Shown here: positions 1 to 9,833 of the stretch, piece after piece
Numbering within the stretch: position 1 is the stretch's first letter
Layout: each line of letters starts with the position of its first letter
Assembly: GCF_029714365.1 (NCBI RefSeq)
Contig: NZ_CP121659.1
Span: 3,694,501 to 3,758,500 of the forward strand
Reading direction: 5' to 3'
DNA: 64,000 bases
Source: Sinorhizobium terangae
GTDB taxonomy: Bacteria; Pseudomonadota; Alphaproteobacteria; Rhizobiales; Rhizobiaceae
Notes under the pieces: generated by a model
Database searches by the model: none
The model's input: only the letters and a program-made list of their open reading frames with translations
Told to the model about the DNA's origin: nothing
Made by a program: the position numbers and the translations under genes

Positions 1-88
1 GATAAACTTATACCAAATGGTAAAAAATTGCCGGCACGGTTTGGGACGAAGACCGAAGCAGGGCGAGATTGGGGATCGCAGGGCCAAT

Positions 89-1624
89 ATGGACAATATT
101 GCCATCGAATTGCGTGGGATCGATAAGAGTTTCGGCCCCGTCCACGCCAATAAGAATATCAATCTCAAGGTTCGCAAAGGCACGATCCACGGCATTATCG
201 GAGAGAACGGCGCCGGCAAGTCGACCTTGATGTCGATCCTCTATGGCTTCTATCAGGCCGATAGCGGTGAGATCGTCGTGAATGGTCGGCCGGTTTCGAT
301 CCGCGACCCGAATGCGGCGATCTCGGCCGGCATCGGCATGGTGCACCAGCATTTCATGCTGGTCGAGAATTTCACCGTGCTCGAAAACGTCATGCTCGGT
401 GCCGAGGACAGCCAGGTTCTCAACAAGGGCATCGCCAAGGCGCGGCAAGAACTGAAGCGGCTGGAGAAGGAATACGCGCTCGAGGTCAATCCCGATGCGC
501 TGATCGAGGAGCTGCCGGTCGGTCTCCAGCAGCGCGTGGAAATCCTGAAGGCGCTCTACCGCAAGGCCGATATCCTGATCCTCGACGAGCCGACCGGCGT
601 GCTGACGCCGGCCGAAGCCGATCATCTCTTCCGCATCCTCGGGCAGCTCAAGGCCCAGGGAAAGACGATCATCCTCATCACGCACAAGCTTCGTGAAATC
701 ATGGCGATCACCGACGAGGTTTCGGTAATGCGGCGCGGCGAGATGGTCGCGACCCGCAATACCCGCGAGACCTCTGTCGAGGAGCTTGCCGAGCTGATGG
801 TCGGCCGCCGGGTGCTGCTCCGGGTGGAGAAGGGGGAGAGCTCCCCGGGCGATGTGAAACTTTCGGTGCAGGGGCTTACCGTCAAGGACAGCCGCGGCGT
901 CACCATGGTCGACGACGTCTCCTTCGAGGTGCGGGCCGGCGAGATCGTCGGCATTGCCGGTGTGGCTGGCAATGGCCAATCGGAACTGCTCGAAGCGATC
1001 GCCGGCATTCGCAAGGGGACCTCCGGAACGGTGCTGCTCAACGGCGAGTCCGTCGATGTGACCGGCCATAGAGATCCTGCCGCGCTCAGGGCTCGCGGGC
1101 TGGCGCATGTGCCGGAGGATCGCCATCATGTCGGCCTCGTCCTGAAGTTCGAAGAGAGCGAGAACGCCATCCTCGGCTATCACAACGATCCGCGCTACCT
1201 GAACGGCGTCTTCCTGAACATCGACGCGATCCGCGAGGATGCCGAGGAGAAGATCGCCAAATACGACATCCGCCCGCCGAACGCCCGGTTGAAGACGGCC
1301 AATTTCTCCGGTGGCAACCAGCAGAAGATCGTGCTTGCACGCGAGATGGAGCGCGGACCGGACGTGCTGATCATCGGCCAGCCGACCCGCGGCGTCGACG
1401 TCGGCGCCATCGAGTTCATACACAAGCGGATCATCGAAATGCGCGACCAGGGCAAGGCCGTCCTGCTCGTCTCCGTCGAACTCGATGAGATCCGCGCGCT
1501 TTCCGACCGCATTCTCGTGATGTTTGCCGGACGTGTCGTCGGCGAGCGCAGCCCCGATGCGACCGAGGGCGAACTCGGTCTCCTGATGGCCGGTGTCGAA
1601 GGCCGCAAGGAGGCCGCGGAATGA
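89..1624 (+). CDS. Nucleoside ABC transporter, ATP-binding protein (YufO/NupA-like)
   Basis: Duplicated ABC ATPase of 511 aa that should power import of nucleosides across the inner membrane. The N-terminal half has an intact Walker A (GENGAGKST, about residues 38-46). The C-terminal half has a degenerate one (GVAGNGQSE) but keeps a signature (SGGNQQK). This two-domain layout is typical of sugar and nucleoside (BMP-type) importers. An in-frame ATG exists at 17, but alignable sequence begins at MDNIAIELRG, so 89 is preferred. The next gene overlaps it (ATGA), followed by a second permease and salvage enzymes, which points to nucleosides rather than sugars. The binding-protein gene is not visible and probably lies left of the window. 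Confidence 0.9.
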   Translation: MDNIAIELRGIDKSFGPVHANKNINLKVRKGTIHGIIGENGAGKSTLMSILYGFYQADSGEIVVNGRPVSIRDPNAAISAGIGMVHQHFMLVENFTVLENVMLGAEDSQVLNKGIAKARQELKRLEKEYALEVNPDALIEELPVGLQQRVEILKALYRKADILILDEPTGVLTPAEADHLFRILGQLKAQGKTIILITHKLREIMAITDEVSVMRRGEMVATRNTRETSVEELAELMVGRRVLLRVEKGESSPGDVKLSVQGLTVKDSRGVTMVDDVSFEVRAGEIVGIAGVAGNGQSELLEAIAGIRKGTSGTVLLNGESVDVTGHRDPAALRARGLAHVPEDRHHVGLVLKFEESENAILGYHNDPRYLNGVFLNIDAIREDAEEKIAKYDIRPPNARLKTANFSGGNQQKIVLAREMERGPDVLIIGQPTRGVDVGAIEFIHKRIIEMRDQGKAVLLVSVELDEIRALSDRILVMFAGRVVGERSPDATEGELGLLMAGVEGRKEAAE

Positions 1625-2754
1625 GCACGCCTTATGCAAAGCTTCCGGGCTGGGTCGAGTACGGTCTGGTCCCGCTGATCAATCTTGCCGTCGCCTTCAT
1701 CGTCGCCGGACTTGTCGTCCTGCTCGTCGGCGAAAATCCATTCGAGGCCGCCTATCACCTGATCAACGGCGCCTTCGGTCGTGGCGAATATATCGGCTTC
1801 ACGCTCTACTATGCGACGACCTTCATCTTTACCGGTCTTTCCGTCGCCGTGGCGTTCCACTGTGGGCTCTTCAATATTGGCGGTGAAGGGCAGGCCTATG
1901 TCGGCGGCATCGGGGTGGCGCTCGCCTGCCTCTGGCTGGACCAGACCATGCCCTGGTATGTGGTCTTCCCGATCGCGATCATCGGTTCGGCCTTCTTTGG
2001 CGCGCTCTGGGCGTTCCTGCCCGGCTGGTTGCAGGCAAAGCGCGGCAGCCATATCGTCATCACCACCATCATGTTCAACTTCATTGCCTCGAGCCTGATG
2101 GTCTACCTGTTGACGCGGGTCCTCAAGCCGCTCGGGTCGATGGCGCCGCAGACGCGCACCTTTGCCGAGGGCGGGCAACTGCCGAAACTCGACTGGCTGC
2201 TGTCGATCTTCGGTCTGAACATCGGGACGGCGCCGTTCAACATCTCCTTCCTGCTGGCGCTGGCCGCCGCCTTTGCCGTCTGGGTGCTGATCTGGCGCAC
2301 CAAACTCGGCTACGAGATGCGGACCATGGGCCACAGCCCCTCCGCCGCGCGTTATGCCGGCATCCGCGAAAGCCGCATCACCGTCATCGCCATGATGATC
2401 TCGGGCGGGCTTGCCGGCATGATGGCGCTGAACCCGATCATGGGCGAACAGTTCCGCATGCAGCTCGATTTCGTCCAGGGCGCAGGCTTCGTCGGTATCG
2501 CGGTCGCGCTGATGGGCCGCTCTCATCCGGGCGGCATCATTCCTGCCGCGATCCTCTTCGGCGTGCTTTACCAGGGCGGTGCCGAGATCGCGTTCGAAAT
2601 GCCGTCGATCTCACGCGACATGATCGTCATCATCCAGGGCCTCGTCATCCTCTTTGCCGGCGCGCTCGAAAACATGTTCCGCCCCGCGATTACCCGTGTC
2701 TTCGCGATGCGGGGCCAGCGCGCGGCCGCCGTCGTCCAGACCAAGGGAGCCTGA
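1621..2754 (+). CDS. Nucleoside ABC transporter permease 1 (YufP/NupB-like)
   Basis: Polytopic inner-membrane protein of 377 aa with about ten hydrophobic segments and the conserved GLFNIGGEGQ motif of BMP-family/branched-chain-type permeases, at about residue 82. It forms one half of the channel with the next gene. The start overlaps the stop of the ATPase gene by 4 bp (ATGA), which indicates translational coupling. Family membership is clear. The nucleoside substrate is inferred from the downstream cytidine deaminase and phosphorylases. Confidence 0.9.
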   Translation: MSTPYAKLPGWVEYGLVPLINLAVAFIVAGLVVLLVGENPFEAAYHLINGAFGRGEYIGFTLYYATTFIFTGLSVAVAFHCGLFNIGGEGQAYVGGIGVALACLWLDQTMPWYVVFPIAIIGSAFFGALWAFLPGWLQAKRGSHIVITTIMFNFIASSLMVYLLTRVLKPLGSMAPQTRTFAEGGQLPKLDWLLSIFGLNIGTAPFNISFLLALAAAFAVWVLIWRTKLGYEMRTMGHSPSAARYAGIRESRITVIAMMISGGLAGMMALNPIMGEQFRMQLDFVQGAGFVGIAVALMGRSHPGGIIPAAILFGVLYQGGAEIAFEMPSISRDMIVIIQGLVILFAGALENMFRPAITRVFAMRGQRAAAVVQTKGA

Positions 2755-2758
2755 AGCC

Positions 2759-3730
2759 ATGGATTTCTTCCACGTCCTCGTCGTGCTCCTGGAATCGACG
2801 ATCCGGGTCTCCGTGCCGCTGGTCTTTGCGGCGCTCGCCGGGCTCTTCACCGAGCGGGCCGGCGTGTTCGATATCGGCCTCGAAGGCAAGATGTTGGGTG
2901 CCGCCTTTGCGGCCGGCGCCGTCGCCGCCGTAACCCAATCGGTCTGGATCGGCCTCATCGCCGCGATCCTGATCTCGGTGCTCCTGTCGCTCGTCCACGG
3001 CTATGCCTCGATCACCCAGCGCGGCAACCAGATCGTCTCGGGCGTCGCGATCAACTTCATCGTCGCCGGTTCCACGGTCATCCTCGGCGAGGCCTGGTTC
3101 CGCCAGGGCGGCCGCACGCCCGCGCTTGCCGAAGGCGCAAGATTCCAGATCATCAATTTCCCCGGGGCGGACGCGATCCGGGAGGTGCCGATCCTCGGGC
3201 CGATCTATGCGGATCTGCTTTCCGGGCATTTCCTGCTCACTTACCTTGCCTTCGCCATGGTGCCGGTAAGCTGGTGGATCCTCTATCGCACGCGTTTCGG
3301 CCTGAGGCTGCGCGCCGTCGGTGAGAATCCGGGAGCGGTCGATACGGCTGGCATATCGGTGATCTGGCTGCGTTACCGCGCGGTCATCTGCTGCGGCATT
3401 CTCTGCGGCTTCGCCGGCGCCTACCTGTCGCTGGCGATGACGGCCGGTTTCGTCAAGGGCATGACCGCGGGCAAGGGCTACATCGCGCTTGCGGCCTTGA
3501 TCTTCGCCAAGTGGCGGCCCAAGAACGTCATGCTCGCCTGCCTGCTCTTCGGTTTCCTCGATGCCCTTGCCATCCGTTTGCAGGGCACGCCTCTGCCGCT
3601 TGTCGGCCAGGTTCCGGTGCAGTTGATGCAGGCGCTGCCTTACATTCTGACGGTCATCCTGCTTGCGGGCTTTATCGGCAAGGCCATTCCGCCCAAGGCG
3701 GGTGGCGTGCCTTACGTGAAGGAGCGCTAA
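2759..3730 (+). CDS. Nucleoside ABC transporter permease 2 (YufQ/NupC-like)
   Basis: Second transmembrane subunit, 323 aa, with the family motif FDIGLEGKMLGAA near residue 38 and about eight to nine hydrophobic segments. The frame is open upstream to 2654, but that part overlaps the previous permease; the ATG at 2759 is 4 bp after that gene's stop and begins the conserved region (MDFFHVLVVLL). It pairs with the preceding permease as a heterodimeric channel. The stop overlaps the start of the cytidine deaminase gene (TAATG), so transport and catabolism are in one transcription unit. Confidence 0.9.
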   Translation: MDFFHVLVVLLESTIRVSVPLVFAALAGLFTERAGVFDIGLEGKMLGAAFAAGAVAAVTQSVWIGLIAAILISVLLSLVHGYASITQRGNQIVSGVAINFIVAGSTVILGEAWFRQGGRTPALAEGARFQIINFPGADAIREVPILGPIYADLLSGHFLLTYLAFAMVPVSWWILYRTRFGLRLRAVGENPGAVDTAGISVIWLRYRAVICCGILCGFAGAYLSLAMTAGFVKGMTAGKGYIALAALIFAKWRPKNVMLACLLFGFLDALAIRLQGTPLPLVGQVPVQLMQALPYILTVILLAGFIGKAIPPKAGGVPYVKER

Positions 3731-4125
3731 TGATGGAGAACGATCTGTTCCTCGCTGCGCGTGAAGCCATGGCAAAGGCGCATGCGCCCTATTCCAAGTT
3801 CCCGGTAGGTGCCGCCATCCGGGCGGAGGACGGCAAGATCTATACCGGCGCGAATATCGAAAACCTGTCGTTCCCGGAAGGCTGGTGCGCCGAGACGACG
3901 GCAATCAGCCACATGGTCATGGCCGGTCAGCGCAAGATCATGGAAGTTGCCGTCATCGCCGAAAAGCTTGCGCTCTGTCCGCCCTGCGGCGGCTGCCGGC
4001 AGCGGTTGGCGGAATTCTCCGGCGCAAGCACACGCATCTATCTCTGCGACGAGACGGGCGTGAAGAAGACGCTGGCGCTCTCCGATCTCCTTCCGCACAG
4101 CTTTGAGACAGAGATCCTCGGATGA
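3730..4125 (+). CDS. cdd: Cytidine deaminase
   Basis: Zinc enzyme of 131 aa that deaminates cytidine and deoxycytidine to uridine and deoxyuridine in the cytosol. The catalytic CAE motif (CAETTAI, about residues 53-59) and the second zinc motif CPPCGGCRQ (about 86-94) are both intact. The length is that of the small homotetrameric type. Two consecutive ATGs (3730 and 3733) are possible starts; the first overlaps the permease stop. The stop overlaps the start of the next gene (ATGA). Its products feed the thymidine phosphorylase two genes downstream. Confidence 0.95.
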   Translation: MMENDLFLAAREAMAKAHAPYSKFPVGAAIRAEDGKIYTGANIENLSFPEGWCAETTAISHMVMAGQRKIMEVAVIAEKLALCPPCGGCRQRLAEFSGASTRIYLCDETGVKKTLALSDLLPHSFETEILG

Positions 4126-4919
4126 GCGAAGCGGCGGAATTCCTGAAGACAAAGCTTAGCGGCCTTGCGCCGCGCTACGGGATTGTGCTCGGCTCCGGGT
4201 TAGGTGCGCTGGTCGAGGCCGTCGAGAAGCCGGTTCGCATCCCCTATGCAGAGATCCCGGGGTTTCCGGCAGGCGGCGTCTCCGGCCATGCCGGCGAACT
4301 GGTGGCGGGCAAGCTCGGTGGCGTGCCCGTCGTGATGCTCTCCGGCCGCGCGCATTATTACGAGCGGGGCGACGCCAATGCGATGCGCGCGCCGATCGAG
4401 ACGCTGAAGCGGCTCGGCATCGAAAGCCTCATCCTGACCAATTCGGCCGGATCGCTGCGGGAGGATATGCCCCCGGGCTCGGTGATGCGCATCGCCGATC
4501 ATATCGGCTTTTCCGGCTCCAACCCGCTGATCGGCGTTGAGGGCGACGCTCGCTTCGTCGGGATGACGAATGCCTATGACGCCGAGCTTGCCGAGCGGAT
4601 GCAGAAGGCTGCGGCCCGGCTTGGCATTCCGCTCCAGAGCGGCGTGTACATGTGGTTCTCAGGCCCGAGTTTCGAGACGCCGGCCGAAATCAGGATGGCG
4701 CGCATTCTCGGGGCGGACGCCGTCGGCATGTCCACCGTTCCCGAAGTCATCCTGGCGCGGTTCTTCGGATTGCGGGTTGCTGCTGCCTCGGTGATCACCA
4801 ATTTCGGCGCGGGCATGACCGGCGCGGAACTCAGCCACCACGAGACGAAGGATATGGCGCCGGTCGGCGGCAAGCGGCTGGCCGCGATCCTGAAAGAGAT
4901 GATTGCGAGCGAAGCCTGA
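4122..4919 (+). CDS. Purine nucleoside phosphorylase
   Basis: 265-aa trimeric-type (PNP/MTAP family) phosphorylase that cleaves purine (deoxy)nucleosides with phosphate to base and (deoxy)ribose-1-phosphate. Visible motifs are the phosphate-binding GSGLG near residue 24, SGRAHYYE near 74 and SGPSFETPAEIR near 183. The conserved Asn of this class appears in VITNFGAGM near 222. The start overlaps cdd by 4 bp. It is followed 14 bp later by deoA, so purine and pyrimidine phosphorolysis are co-expressed. Confidence 0.93.
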   Translation: MSEAAEFLKTKLSGLAPRYGIVLGSGLGALVEAVEKPVRIPYAEIPGFPAGGVSGHAGELVAGKLGGVPVVMLSGRAHYYERGDANAMRAPIETLKRLGIESLILTNSAGSLREDMPPGSVMRIADHIGFSGSNPLIGVEGDARFVGMTNAYDAELAERMQKAAARLGIPLQSGVYMWFSGPSFETPAEIRMARILGADAVGMSTVPEVILARFFGLRVAAASVITNFGAGMTGAELSHHETKDMAPVGGKRLAAILKEMIASEA

Positions 4920-4933
4920 ACGGCGGCCTGACC

Positions 4934-6244
4934 ATGCTCCCACAGGAAGTCATCCGACAGAAGAGAAACGGTGGCCAGCTCGAAGCGGCCGAGATCGCCG
5001 GCTTCGTCAAGGGCATTGCCGACGGTTCCATCTCGGAAGGCCAGGTTGCCGCCTTCGCGATGGCGGTGTGGTTCTCCGGCATGAGCCGCGACGAATGCGT
5101 GGCGCTGACGCTGGCGATGCGCGATTCCGGCGACACGCTTGACTGGAGTGCTCTCGGTCGCCCGATCGTCGACAAGCATTCGACCGGCGGCGTCGGCGAC
5201 AATGTTTCGCTGATGCTGGCACCCATCGTCGCCGGCTGCGGTGCCGCGGTGCCGATGATATCCGGTCGGGGCCTCGGTCATACCGGTGGCACGCTCGACA
5301 AGCTTGAATCGATTCCGGGTTACAACATTCAGCCTGACCCGGCGCTTTTTCGAAAAGTGGTCGACGAAGTCGGTTGCGCCATCATCGGTCAGACCGCGAA
5401 TCTCGCGCCCGCGGACAAGCGCCTTTACGCAGTTCGCGACGTGACCGCGACGGTCGATTCGGTGCCGCTGATCACCGCTTCCATTCTGTCGAAGAAGCTT
5501 GCCGCAGGGCTCCAATCGCTTGTGCTCGACGTTAAGCTCGGCAACGGCTCGTTCCTGACCGATGCCGACGAGACCGAGATCCTCGCGCGCTCGCTCGTCG
5601 ATGTCGCGAACGGTGCTGGCGTTCGCACGTCGGCCCTGGTCACCGACATGAACGAGCCGCTCGCGGACGCGGCGGGAAATGCGCTCGAAATCGACAACTG
5701 CCTTGCTTATCTGCGCGGCGAGAAAAAAGGCACGCGTCTTGACACAGTCGTCATGGCGTTTGCCGCGGAGATGCTCGTCGCCGCTGGTCTGGCGCCCGAT
5801 CCAGATCAGGGAGAAGCGATGGCGCGTCACGCGCTTGAAAGCGGTGCCGCGATGGAGCGTTTCGGCGGCATGGTCCATCTGCTCGGAGGACCGGCCGACT
5901 TTGTCGACCGGCCGCAGGCCTATCTGAGAAGGGCGCCGGTGGCGGTGGCCGTGGAGGCGAGCCGGGACGGCTATCTTGCGAGCTGCGAGACGCGCGAGCT
6001 CGGCATGGCGGTGATTGCGCTCGGCGGCGGGCGAACCCGTCCAGACGACCGGATCGATCACAGCGTCGGCCTCTCGGGCCTGCAGCCGCTCGGGACGAAA
6101 GTGAGCAAGGGCGAGCCGATCGCATTCGTCCATGCGGCCGATCGCAACACGGCCGAGGACATAGCGAAAAGGGTCGCGGCGCTCTACACGATCGCCGACC
6201 GAAGGCCGGATCCGCGCCCGATCATTGTCGCCCGCATCACCTGA
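4934..6244 (+). CDS. deoA: Thymidine phosphorylase
   Basis: 436-aa enzyme converting thymidine and deoxyuridine plus phosphate to base and 2-deoxyribose-1-phosphate. The glycine-rich signature KHSTGGVGDN (about residues 81-90) and LVLDVKLGNGSF are present, and the length matches E. coli DeoA. The frame is open upstream, but the ATG at 4934 lies just after the phosphorylase stop and begins the conserved MLPQEVIRQKR. The last 8 bp overlap the 3' end of the convergent gene on the opposite strand. No deoC (deoxyribose-phosphate aldolase) follows it in this window. Confidence 0.95.
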   Translation: MLPQEVIRQKRNGGQLEAAEIAGFVKGIADGSISEGQVAAFAMAVWFSGMSRDECVALTLAMRDSGDTLDWSALGRPIVDKHSTGGVGDNVSLMLAPIVAGCGAAVPMISGRGLGHTGGTLDKLESIPGYNIQPDPALFRKVVDEVGCAIIGQTANLAPADKRLYAVRDVTATVDSVPLITASILSKKLAAGLQSLVLDVKLGNGSFLTDADETEILARSLVDVANGAGVRTSALVTDMNEPLADAAGNALEIDNCLAYLRGEKKGTRLDTVVMAFAAEMLVAAGLAPDPDQGEAMARHALESGAAMERFGGMVHLLGGPADFVDRPQAYLRRAPVAVAVEASRDGYLASCETRELGMAVIALGGGRTRPDDRIDHSVGLSGLQPLGTKVSKGEPIAFVHAADRNTAEDIAKRVAALYTIADRRPDPRPIIVARIT

Positions 6245-6761
6245 CGAGATACAGCGCTCCGTTCTCGACACGATAGGACGATAGCCGGCTCAGGAAGCTC
6301 ATGCCGACGAGCATGCCGGAAAGCGCCTTGTCGGGAAGGACCATGGCATCGACGTCCTTGAGCGTGATGCCGCCGATCTCGACGCGATCCAGACTGACAT
6401 AGGCTGCCTCGACGATGCCGTTGGCCGTCTGCGCCCGCGCACTGAAGGCGAGGCTGCCGACGGAAATGCCGAATCGACGGGCAGCCGAAGCGTTGATGGC
6501 AATGGTGCTTGCGCCGGTGTCGACGAGACCCCGTTCCGCTCGTCCATTGATGCGGAACGTGCCGAAGAAATGACCGGTTGGATCGGCTTCAAGGACGATG
6601 CTCTTGCCGCTCGCATATTTGGCGGCGGTAGCGGGCGCGGTGCGCTGAGCGTCTTCAGCCGTCGCTGCGTTCTGTCGTTCGAGATAGCTTGACGCGAGGT
6701 CGGGAACGACCAATGCGACAAGAGCAAGGCCGCCGGCAAAGACGAGTAGACGTGTAAACAT
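6237..6761 (-). CDS. Retropepsin-like aspartic protease, membrane anchored (TIGR02281-type)
   Basis: 174 aa with an N-terminal hydrophobic segment (about residues 4-24) that would anchor it in the inner membrane with the rest in the periplasm. It contains one clan AA signature, VDTGASTIAI (about 80-89), with the catalytic Asp. Like other retropepsins it should act as a homodimer. Such proteins are common in alphaproteobacteria but their substrates are unknown. The 3' end overlaps the deoA stop by 8 bp from the opposite strand. I see no functional link to nucleoside salvage. Confidence 0.8.
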   Translation of the reverse strand: MFTRLLVFAGGLALVALVVPDLASSYLERQNAATAEDAQRTAPATAAKYASGKSIVLEADPTGHFFGTFRINGRAERGLVDTGASTIAINASAARRFGISVGSLAFSARAQTANGIVEAAYVSLDRVEIGGITLKDVDAMVLPDKALSGMLVGMSFLSRLSSYRVENGALYLVR

Positions 6762-6851
6762 TGCTCAGCTCTCCGGCATCGATTCTGTAGTCGGTGTCGC
6801 AGGCGACCACACGCGCTTCTCCATCTGAACAGAAGATCGCTAACGGGATGC

Positions 6852-6878
6852 AAAAAAGCCGCCGGGAATCCGGCGGCT
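6852..6878 (-). terminator. Rho-independent terminator of upp
   Basis: Read on the minus strand: a 9-bp perfect GC-rich stem (AGCCGCCGG / CCGGCGGCT) with a 4-nt loop followed by six T. It lies 37 bp after the upp stop and should end the deoB-add-upp transcript. Confidence 0.9.
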
Positions 6879-6914
6879 GCACGCAAGTCTTATGATGTGG
6901 TTAAGAAAGGAAAA

Positions 6915-7544
6915 CTATTTGGTTCCGTACATGCGGTCGCCCGCATCGCCCAGGCCGGGCATAATGTAGCCCTTTTCATTAAGGTGACTGTCGATCGCGG
7001 CCGTGAAGATCGGCACATCCGGATGGGTAGACTGAAAGTTCTGGATGCCTTCCGGCGCCGCGAGCAGGCAGAGGAAACGGATGTTCTTCGCACCGCGTTC
7101 CTTGAGCTTGTCGATCGCCGCGATCGAGGAGTTGCCGGTGGCGAGCATAGGGTCGACGACGATGACGAGGCGCTCCGACAGGCTTTCCGGCGCCTTGAAA
7201 TAATATTCGACCGGCTGCAGCGTCTCGTGATCGCGATAGACGCCGATATGCGAGACGCGCGCTGAAGGCACGAGTTCGAGCATGCCTTCGAGCAGGCCGT
7301 TGCCGGCGCGCAGGATCGACGCGAAGACAAGCTTCTTGCCCTCGAGAATGGGCGCGTCGGTCTCCATCATCGGCGTTTCGATGCGTTCCATGGTGAGTTC
7401 GAGGTCGCGCGTCACCTCGTAGCAGAGCAGCGTCGATATTTCCCTAAGCAGCCTGCGAAAGCCTGCCGTCGACGTTTCCTTCTTGCGCATGATGGTCAGC
7501 TTGTGCTGCACAAGCGGATGATCGATGACTGTCACGCCGTCCAT
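6915..7544 (-). CDS. upp: Uracil phosphoribosyltransferase
   Basis: 209 aa. Makes UMP from uracil and PRPP in pyrimidine salvage. The PRPP loop PMLATGNSS (about residues 132-140) and the C-terminal [11 protein letters not shown] are diagnostic, and the length is exactly that of the family. It lies 103 bp downstream of add and is the last gene before a strong terminator. It completes the route by which uracil released by DeoA is recovered. Confidence 0.96.
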   Translation of the reverse strand: MDGVTVIDHPLVQHKLTIMRKKETSTAGFRRLLREISTLLCYEVTRDLELTMERIETPMMETDAPILEGKKLVFASILRAGNGLLEGMLELVPSARVSHIGVYRDHETLQPVEYYFKAPESLSERLVIVVDPMLATGNSSIAAIDKLKERGAKNIRFLCLLAAPEGIQNFQSTHPDVPIFTAAIDSHLNEKGYIMPGLGDAGDRMYGTK

Positions 7545-7647
7545 GGCTCTTCCCCTAATAACTTGGACATGGGCCTCTTTTCCACGGAAAGAGCGGAAGC
7601 TGCAAGTGATTGTATCGCTCTTTCCAGCCTTCGCCGACCGGGACCGT

Positions 7648-8616
7648 CTAGAGGGCGGCGAACAATCTCTGCCTTGTCGCCTCGTCGACGAAGGCGGCCT
7701 CGATCGCCGTTCTCGTCATCCCGTTTATCTCGCTGTCCTCGAAACCCATGACCGTCGACACGATGTCGTATTCCTGCGCCAGCGACGTGTGGAAGAAGGG
7801 CGGATCGTCGGAGTTGAGCGTGACGCGCACACCGGCTGTGTACAACGCCTTGAGAGGATGCGATGCGAAGTCCGGGAAGACCTGTAGCGAAACGTTGGAG
7901 CCGGGGCAGACTTCAAGAACGACGCCTTCGTCCGCCAGCCGTTTCACAAGGTCTTCGTCCTCGATCGCCCGCACGCCGTGGCTGATCCGCGTTGGCCGCA
8001 CGTGATCCAATGCATCGCGCACGCTGAAAGCGCCGGAAAGTTCGCCGGCGTGGATCGTCAGCCCGAGGTCCGCGTCGCGGACGATATCGAAGGCGCGGGA
8101 AAATTCGGCGACGCTGTGCATCCGTTCCTCGCCTGCCAGATTGAAGCCGGTAACGAGGGGATGCCGCAACCTGGCTGCATATTCAGCGGTCCTGATCACG
8201 GCCTCCGGTCCGAGGTGGCGGATACCGGTGATCAGCATGCGTGATTCGATGCCGGTCTTCGCCTTGGCCGCATCCATGCCGGCAGCAAGGCCTTCGATGT
8301 ACGCGTCCGCGCCGAGGCCGACCGTATTGCCATGGTCCGGAGAAACGATGATCTCGCTGTAGATCGTGCCCGCTTCGGCGAGCTCGGTCAGATAGGCCTC
8401 AGCCAGAAGCGCGTAGTCGCCTTCAGTTCGAAACAGCGACGCGACGCTGTCGTAGCACTTCAGGAAACTGGTGAAATCGTCCCAAACATAGGCCTTGTCG
8501 CGGATGATCGCGCTGGTATCGACCCCGTATTTCCTTGCCTGCCTCAGCGCGAGCTCCGGCGGCGTCGCGCCCTCGATGTGGCAATGCAGTTCGGCTTTCT
8601 TCAGATGAAGGGTCAA
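7648..8616 (-). CDS. add: Adenosine deaminase
   Basis: 322-aa zinc hydrolase converting adenosine and deoxyadenosine to the inosine forms. The metal HxH motif is in AELHCHIEG near residue 11, HAGE is near 190, and the catalytic NSDDPPFF is near 270. The preferred start is TTG at 8616, overlapping the deoB stop as TTGA; this begins directly before the conserved [11 protein letters not shown]. Extending upstream in frame would only add sequence overlapping deoB. Its product feeds the purine phosphorylase encoded on the other strand. Confidence 0.93.
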   Translation of the reverse strand: MTLHLKKAELHCHIEGATPPELALRQARKYGVDTSAIIRDKAYVWDDFTSFLKCYDSVASLFRTEGDYALLAEAYLTELAEAGTIYSEIIVSPDHGNTVGLGADAYIEGLAAGMDAAKAKTGIESRMLITGIRHLGPEAVIRTAEYAARLRHPLVTGFNLAGEERMHSVAEFSRAFDIVRDADLGLTIHAGELSGAFSVRDALDHVRPTRISHGVRAIEDEDLVKRLADEGVVLEVCPGSNVSLQVFPDFASHPLKALYTAGVRVTLNSDDPPFFHTSLAQEYDIVSTVMGFEDSEINGMTRTAIEAAFVDEATRQRLFAAL

Positions 8617-9833
8617 ATGAGGCTTCTCCCATGCGGGCCCGGCGCGATGCCAAGGTGCCTGGCAACCGTCTCGCCGATATGCGCGAATGTGGTTGCGACG
8701 CCGAAGGAGCGGCTGCGCAACGAGGGACCAAACATCAGCACCGGCACACGCTCGCGCGTGTGGTCGGTTCCCCGCCATGTCGGATCGCAACCATGATCGG
8801 CGGTCAGGATGACGATATCGCCCGGCTTGAGGCGCCGGTCGAGGTCGGGTAGGCGCTGGTCGAAAGCTTCGAGTGCGGCGGCGTATCCCGGCACATCACG
8901 GCGATGACCATAGAGCATGTCGAAATCAACGAAGTTGGTGAAAACGAGATCGCCGTCCTCGGCCTCGTCGATCGCCGCGAGGCTGGCATCGAAGAGCGCC
9001 ATGTTGCCATTGGCTTTGGTGAGCTTCGTCACGCCCTGATGGGCGAAGATATCGCCGATCTTGCCGACGGCATGTACCTTGCGTCCGGCCTCCTTCAGGC
9101 GGTCGAGAACCGTCGGCTCCGGTGGCAGCACCGAGTAATCGCGGCGGTTGCCGGTGCGCGTGAAGTTCTGCGCATTATCGCCGACGAACGGGCGGGCGAT
9201 GACGCGGCCGATATTGTAATCGTCCACGAGCCGGCGGACCACCTGACAAAGTTCAAGCAACCGATCGAGCCCGAAGCTCTGCTCGTGCGCGGCGATCTGG
9301 AAGACGGAATCGGACGAGGTGTAACAGATCGGTTTTCCGCTCTGCCTATGCTCCTCGCCGAACCGGGCGATGATTTCGGTGCCGGAGGCATGGCAGTTGC
9401 CGAGGATGCCGGGAATATCGCCCTCGCGGCAGATCGCCTTGACGAGCTCGTCGGGAAAGGCGTCTCCCTCCGCAGGGAAATAGCCCCAGTCGAACATCAC
9501 CGGCGTGCCGGCAATTTCCCAATGGCCCGATGGCGTGTCCTTGCCGCGCGAGGTTTCGCTGGCGGCGCCATAGACGCCATAGACCCGCTCCGGCAGCGGC
9601 ATGCCGGCGGGCAGGCGCCCGGTTGCAAGCTTCGCCGCGTGCATCAGCCCGAGCGCGGACATGTTCGGCAATTGCAGCGGCCCTTCGCGCAGCCCCGCGC
9701 GATCACCGGCGCCGGCCGCGCAGAACTCGGCGATATGCCCGAGCGTATCGGCCCCAAGGTCGCCAAAGGCGTCGGCATCCGGCGCGCCGCCGATGCCGAA
9801 GGAATCGAGTACGAAAAGGAATGCACGCGCCAT
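8613..9833 (-). CDS. deoB: Phosphopentomutase
   Basis: 406-aa metalloenzyme of the alkaline phosphatase superfamily that interconverts (deoxy)ribose-1-phosphate and -5-phosphate. The N-terminal metal site [12 protein letters not shown] (about residues 9-20) and the C-terminal [16 protein letters not shown] (about 349-364) are intact. It is first in the deoB-add-upp unit and overlaps add by 4 bp. It links pentose-1-phosphates made by the two phosphorylases to central metabolism. Confidence 0.96.
   Translation of the reverse strand: MARAFLFVLDSFGIGGAPDADAFGDLGADTLGHIAEFCAAGAGDRAGLREGPLQLPNMSALGLMHAAKLATGRLPAGMPLPERVYGVYGAASETSRGKDTPSGHWEIAGTPVMFDWGYFPAEGDAFPDELVKAICREGDIPGILGNCHASGTEIIARFGEEHRQSGKPICYTSSDSVFQIAAHEQSFGLDRLLELCQVVRRLVDDYNIGRVIARPFVGDNAQNFTRTGNRRDYSVLPPEPTVLDRLKEAGRKVHAVGKIGDIFAHQGVTKLTKANGNMALFDASLAAIDEAEDGDLVFTNFVDFDMLYGHRRDVPGYAAALEAFDQRLPDLDRRLKPGDIVILTADHGCDPTWRGTDHTRERVPVLMFGPSLRSRSFGVATTFAHIGETVARHLGIAPGPHGRSLI

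Noticed and set aside
8..1639. Open frame of 543 codons on - at the left edge
   Set aside because: It is antisense to the transporter ATPase gene, which has full ABC motifs.
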